A stretch of DNA of 64,000 nucleotides, taken from assembly GCA_047967505.1 (NCBI GenBank), contig CM106538.1; one strand, 5' to 3'. The notes beneath the pieces are model-generated. The model saw only the letters and a list, made by a program, of their open reading frames with translations, was not told the DNA's origin and made no database searches. Made by a program: the position numbers and the translations under genes. This DNA is from Dipteris shenzhenensis. Its lineage: Eukaryota > Polypodiophyta > Polypodiopsida > Gleicheniales. This document shows positions 59,640 to 64,000 of this stretch, piece by piece. Numbering within the stretch: the first letter of the stretch is position 1; every line of letters begins with the position of its first letter.

Positions 59640-60790
59640 TTTCCCCTTCTCTCATTCGCATAGGCTCATGCTTATGCTCATGCATGAGCATGAGCTTATG
59701 CATAAGCTCCTTCTCTTTTTCCGCATGAGCATAAGCTCATGCTTATGCTCATAAATGAGCATGAGCTTATGCTTAAGTTTCTGCATAAGCTTATGCTTAT
59801 GCGTGAGCTTATGCGGAAATAGAGAATGAGAGAAGCTTATGCTTCTCTCATTCTCTATTTCCGCATAAGCTTTATGCTTCTCTCATTCTCTATTTCCGCA
59901 TAAGCTCCTTCTCTTTTTCTGCATAAGCTCCTTCTCTTTTTCCGCATAAGCTCCTTCTCTTTTTCCGCATGAGCATAAGCTCATGCTTATGCTCATACAT
60001 GAGCATGAGCTTATGCTTAAGTTTTCGCATAAGTTTATGCTTATGTGTGAGCTTATGCGGAAATAGAGAAGGAGAGAAGCATAATAGAGAATGAGAGAAG
60101 CTTAAGCTCCTTCTCTTTTTCCGCATAAGCTCCTTCTCTTTTTCCGCATGAGCATAAGCATAAGCTCATGCATGAGCATGAGCTTATGCTTAAGTTTCCT
60201 CATAAGCTCATGCTTATGCGTGAGCTTATGCGGAAATAGAGAATGAGAGAAGCTTATGCTTCTCTCATTCTCTATTTCCGCATAAGCTCCTTCTCTTTTT
60301 CCGCATGAGCATAAGCATGAGCTTATGCTTATGCTTATGCTTATGCTTAAGCATAAGCATAAGCTCATGCTTATGCTCATGCATCAGCATGAGCTTATGC
60401 TTAAGTTTCCGCATAAGCTTATGCTTATGCATGAGCTTATGCGGAAATAGAGAATGAGAGAAGCTTATGCTTCTCTCATTCTCTATTTCCGCATAAGCTC
60501 CTTCTCTTTTTTTGCATAAGCTCCTTCTTTTTTTCCGCATGAGCATAAGCATGAGCTTATGCTTATGCTTATGCTTAAGCATAAGCTCATGCTTATGCTC
60601 ATACATGAGCATGAGCTTATGCTTAAGTTTCCGCATAAGCTCATGCTTATGCATGAGCTTATGCGGAAATAGAGAAGGAGAGAAGCATAATAGAGAATGA
60701 GAGAAGCATAAGCATAAGCTTATGCTTCTCTCCTTCTCTATCTCCGCATAAGCTCATTCTCTATTTCCGCATAAGCTTATGCTTATGCTT
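59640..60790. repeat. Hairpin-forming AGCATAAGC repeat array (element C)
   Basis: The central array between the divergent genes. It contains several near-perfect long hairpins (for example about 60225-60292 and 60432-60499) with arms reading GAGCTTATGCGGAAATAGAG and onward, around a TTAT loop. The same arms occur in A and B. Confidence 0.9.
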
Positions 60791-61005
60791 CTCTCATTCC
60801 CCCTCATCTCTTTCCCCTTCTCTATTTCCCCCTTCTCTCATTCTCTATTTCCTCATTCTCATTCTTTTCTTTCCTTTCCATCTTCTTTCCCTCTTTCCTT
60901 TCCCTCTTCTTTCCTTTCCCTCTTCTTTCTTCTTGCCTATGCCTATGCCTATGAGAATGCTTATGTTTGTTTTTTTGTTTTTTGTTTTCGTGTTTGTGTC
61001 TATGT
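60791..61005 (+). promoter_or_regulatory. Pyrimidine-rich leader before partner ORF (C)
   Basis: Same C/T-rich leader as at 1926-2190, running into CTATGCCTATGCC and the ORF start. A promoter or 5' UTR role is inferred from position. Confidence 0.4.
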
Positions 61006-61010
61006 TAGAC

Positions 61011-62558
61011 ATGGGATCACGTCGCTCATCCGACGAGTACGGACAGCCTCGCAGGAGGAGAGCTCACGATCTATATTCTCCAGAGGACTTTGATTCCTCT
61101 CAGGCGACTACCCCGAGGACTTGGTCCGACTCCTCTCGGACCTAGCACTACGACTACCCCTGGTCCGACCCCTCTTCCACGTAGCACTGCGACTACCCCT
61201 CAGGGAACTCCTTTGCTAGCCACGCATGGCTTTGTCCGGAGTCCCGACGAGTTTGTAGCGCAGATGAGCGATGAGGAGGCAGCGAGATTCTTCTCTCTGC
61301 TCTCTCAGAGGACCTCCGCAATTCCTTCCCCTACACCGACGGGTGGACGTACTGCCCAGCCATCCCCTCACGTCCCTTCGACCGCGGGATCATCACCTGC
61401 GCATGCCTCTCGCAAGGAAAGGAAGAGTAGGACGGGCGGCTCATGTTGTGCTGACTCGGGAGATGTAGACGAGTCAGCACACTCACGCTCCTTTAGGTCT
61501 CCACTTGGGCTGGAGACACAGTATCAGTCAGGTCCCTTTTCCTCTCCTACTCTCACTGCTACTCCTCGCTCCGGAAGTGCTCGTGCAGCTTCCACTCCTT
61601 CAGACTCTGCTACCGTCAGTCCCCCTTACTCATCAGGGGATCTCTCCTATCAAATCACATCTGCCGGAGAGATAATAGAAGATAAAAAGGGCAAAGCAGT
61701 GATGGCCACCATGAGGAGGTTGATGAGTCATCACTTCAAGAGCGGCATAAATACCGATTGGTGGTATCAAGATGCCCAAAAGAAGCAGGCGGTGATCGAT
61801 GAGTTAAAACAACGATACCCTAATCCGCCAAATGTGGAGTTTAATGACGATTATATGTGAGAGCGCATGGGTTTGGTCCTAAAGCATCGTAGATCAACCT
61901 TGCGTACTTCCATTACAAAGGGGTTGGCTAAACCCAGCTGGGCAGACAAAGCTGATTGGAAGTACTTCAAGAAGCAACATAGGGACCATCCCGAAATGTT
62001 CGAGGGTCAGAGGAGGGCTGCGAAGAGACGGCTAGACGTCGTAGATACTTCACACTTTGGTGCAAGCGGACGGTATGTGTTCGAGGCAACCGTGGTAAGT
62101 CTACTTCTTCCCATTTAATGTATTGTTCTATTTATTTTACTTACATATTACATGCACTTTAGCTAACTCTAACTCTCGTAAATTGGATCCACAGCAAGCT
62201 GCGATGGGTCGTCTTCCTACGGATGCAGAGACACGGCGCGCATTTCGAATAGGAACAAAGCCGTGGTTCATTGAGCAAGAGGCAATGGGAGCAACAGTCG
62301 ATTGGGCTTAGGTGGCTGCTCGCACGGTATAAGTTTACTCCTACTTGTAATCTCACTTTTTAATTTAAGTTCCAATCTAATTTTCGATTTATATGGTTCA
62401 CTCTTAGGGTCAAAGCTCAAGCGTCCCATCATCCGGAGGCGAGCGATCAACAGGAGCAAGGATCGGACGCAGGTGGCGAGGACAAGGGAGAAGACGCAGG
62501 TGTCGAGGACCAAGGAACAGGCCAACAAGACGAAGATGATTCGGATTCGGATGAGTAG
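61011..62558 (+). pseudogene. CACTA partner protein (Transposase_24-like), element C
   Basis: Homologue of the ORF at 2202-3753. Exon 1 ends at 62094, exon 2 is 62195-62326, and exon 3 begins at 62408. Conserved parts include DWWYQDAQKKQAVIDEL, WKYFKKQHRDHPEMFEGQRR and FGASGRYVFEA. Compared with A it has a frameshifting deletion near 61121, TGA at 61858 where A has CTC, TAG at 62309 where A has GAG, and one extra C near 62433 that shifts the acidic tail. A has stops elsewhere, so an undamaged ancestor can be inferred, but neither copy is intact. Confidence 0.78.
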
Positions 62559-62765
62559 TGGTAGTAGCATTTTGTATATCCGCTCGTTTGAGCAATTTTG
62601 TATCGCCCTTTTGACAGGGTAATTTTGTTACAAACACTGTTGTATATGTTCGACATGTATATGCATTTGTTACTCATCATTTCACAAGAACAATTTTGTA
62701 TCACCTTGCAAGCAAGGGAAATTTTATTATAAAAAACTTTCTTTTGTAATTACAAAAAAAAAAAA

Positions 62766-62820
62766 GGATTAGTGGGGCTAAACAGGGCCAAAAGGAAGCC
62801 CTGTTTAGCCCCACTAACCC
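62766..62820. terminator. Conserved 3' hairpin of the CACTA family (C)
   Basis: Arms 62766-62788 and 62798-62820 pair with one mismatch, with A and T runs outside, exactly as in element A. The 9-nt loop differs at one base. Confidence 0.6.
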
Positions 62821-62841
62821 TTTTTTTTTACTTCTGTTAAT

Positions 62842-62965
62842 CGTCGCTATATAGCAATGTTTACCAGTGTCGCTATATAGCGACGTTTCTATCGTCGCTA
62901 TATAGCGACGTTTGCAGTGTCGCTATATAGCGACGCTCCTTTTCCGACGCTTTTAGCGACTTTTA
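62842..62965. repeat. Subterminal palindrome array, right end of C
   Basis: Four TCGCTATATAGCGA-type palindromes near 62842, 62868, 62892 and 62917, followed by the terminus at 63052. Confidence 0.8.
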
Positions 62966-63055
62966 TAGTGACGTTTGCGCCCGTGAAAAAAAAAAAATTT
63001 AATGTAAAAAGCGTCGGTATTTTCGTCGGAAAATGGCCTATGCCTTGTAGTGGTA

Positions 63056-64000
63056 ACAGTAAACTTTATTCTATCAGGCTAGAAAAAGTATGTTAAATTG
63101 GTAGCAGTGAGTTGTGCATGAAGTGTGGTAAGGGAGTGGAGGGTTGGCATGTGGCTACATGCTGTGTAGATACATGAGCACTGAGCAACATTTGAGAGGG
63201 CCTCTCTGCATCTCACTGAGGCTGGGGAGGCTACCCATTCAACATTGGATGGTTTCAAGGGAAGAACGTCCCCGCGTGTCTGCCTTGATGAGCTGCAGGT
63301 AAGAGCCAATCAGTTGCACCTCCTAGAACTTACTTTGCAGGTTTCCAGCACTTGGGCATGAAGGCCGTTCTTGGCAGTTTCAGAGAATCAATACTCCATT
63401 CTACCAGTTCACCTACTCCAATAGTGGAATGTTGGGCTCGAATCTGGAAAATTTAGGCAGCTAGGGTAGGGCTCCCCAAGCACCACTGGCTGGCGCAGGG
63501 AGGCCCTCTGAGTCCCGCGATTTTATTTTTCTGATGACTCAATTTTGCACAATAAATTTTGCATTTTGAAATATTGAAGCATGCGCGGTTTTCAAAAGCC
63601 CACGTCTTCTTTCTATGGATCAACCGTGACGACCCGATTGAGCGAATATTTCAAGGCAAGCCTGCATTGTCTTTCTTTTAAAATGCAGGCAATTCTGGAA
63701 GCTTTAACTTCTGAATGTTCTGAGATTAATTAACAGCAGCTTTAACTGCTGAATGTTCTGGAAGAAGGCATTTTGAACTTTGAAGGCTGCTGAATGTTCT
63801 GTGATTAATTAACAGCAGCTCTTATCTTGAAGTTTGGGATGTGTTTTACAAATTTACACTCTCCGTTTCAGGGACTCAACAAAATCTTCAATCATTGCCG
63901 CTTCCATTCCACCGCATTTATGAGTTGTCTCATTCCCGTGGCTCTCGACACGGGTTGATAGACTAAAACACAAGGATCCCGCTCAGAGGGACGTTGAAAC
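63056..64000. other. Right flank without recognised gene
   Basis: Unique-looking sequence. A short local duplication (CTGAATGTTCTG followed by GATTAATTAACAGCAGCT) occurs at about 63711 and 63789. No gene, RNA gene or transposon end is supported. Confidence 0.5.

Larger units (their letters stand above)
54150..63052. mobile_element. CACTA element C, both ends present
   Basis: An 8903-bp CACTA transposon. The left end CACTACTACACACGGATCC starts at 54150 and the right end GGCCTATGCCTTGTAGTG finishes at 63052. It is flanked by perfect 3-bp duplications GTA (54147-54149 and 63053-63055), the size expected for CACTA. Inside, from left to right: palindromes, tnp2 on the minus strand, an internal palindrome cluster, a C/T-rich leader, the hairpin array, the partner ORF on the plus strand, the 3' hairpin, palindromes and the end. 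The two genes diverge from the centre, whereas classic En/Spm genes share one direction. Both genes carry lesions. Confidence 0.93.

Overview
This is a eukaryotic nuclear window, almost certainly from the green plant lineage and very rich in repeats. The evidence is spliced genes with GT-AG introns, CACTA (En/Spm) transposons of the plant type (tnp2 transposase with DUF4218- and DUF4216-like tails, plus a Transposase_24-like partner protein), a satellite with a monomer of about 182 bp, and long purine/pyrimidine tracts. I see no bacterial operon, rRNA, tRNA or CRISPR, and no clearly intact host gene. Nearly every recognisable gene belongs to a transposon or carries stops or frameshifts.

Layout. 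1-4277 is the right part of CACTA element A. 5005-10944 is the left part of a second copy, B. 10945-22.3 kb is an accessory block with a broken coiled-coil gene, a small intact ORF, several tandem repeats and a large minus-strand gene carrying three Ulp1-like cysteine protease modules. 22.3-26.5 kb is low-complexity GA/CT and C-rich sequence ending in a 247-bp MITE with an 8-bp target-site duplication. 26985-32338 is a satellite array with three-monomer higher-order structure. 32339-34256 is the right part of a different CACTA-like family (D). 35493-53168 is an 8.8-kb direct tandem duplication. Each copy holds a retrotransposon gag remnant, a CACTA 3'-end fragment (E), Pro/Thr-rich repeats, a divergent histone H3-fold gene followed by Ulp1-like segments, and an unrecognised minus-strand gene. 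54150-63052 is a CACTA element (C) with both ends and a GTA target-site duplication.

The CACTA family has an uncommon plan. tnp2 and the partner ORF are transcribed outward, in opposite directions, from a central array of hairpin-forming AGCATAAGC-type repeats. Arrays of the palindrome GTCGCTATATAGCGAC lie near both ends and again upstream of tnp2. A conserved long hairpin lies between the partner ORF and the right end.

The most unusual content is the tandemly duplicated H3-like gene with an adjacent Ulp1-like domain, and the triple Ulp1-like gene in which the usual catalytic Asp position reads Asn in all three modules. A further puzzle is that many in-frame TAA/TAG codons fall where a homologous copy, or the protein family, has glutamine. 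Decay of methylated transposons explains this most simply, but a UAR=Gln genetic code (as in some ulvophyte algae) is not excluded.
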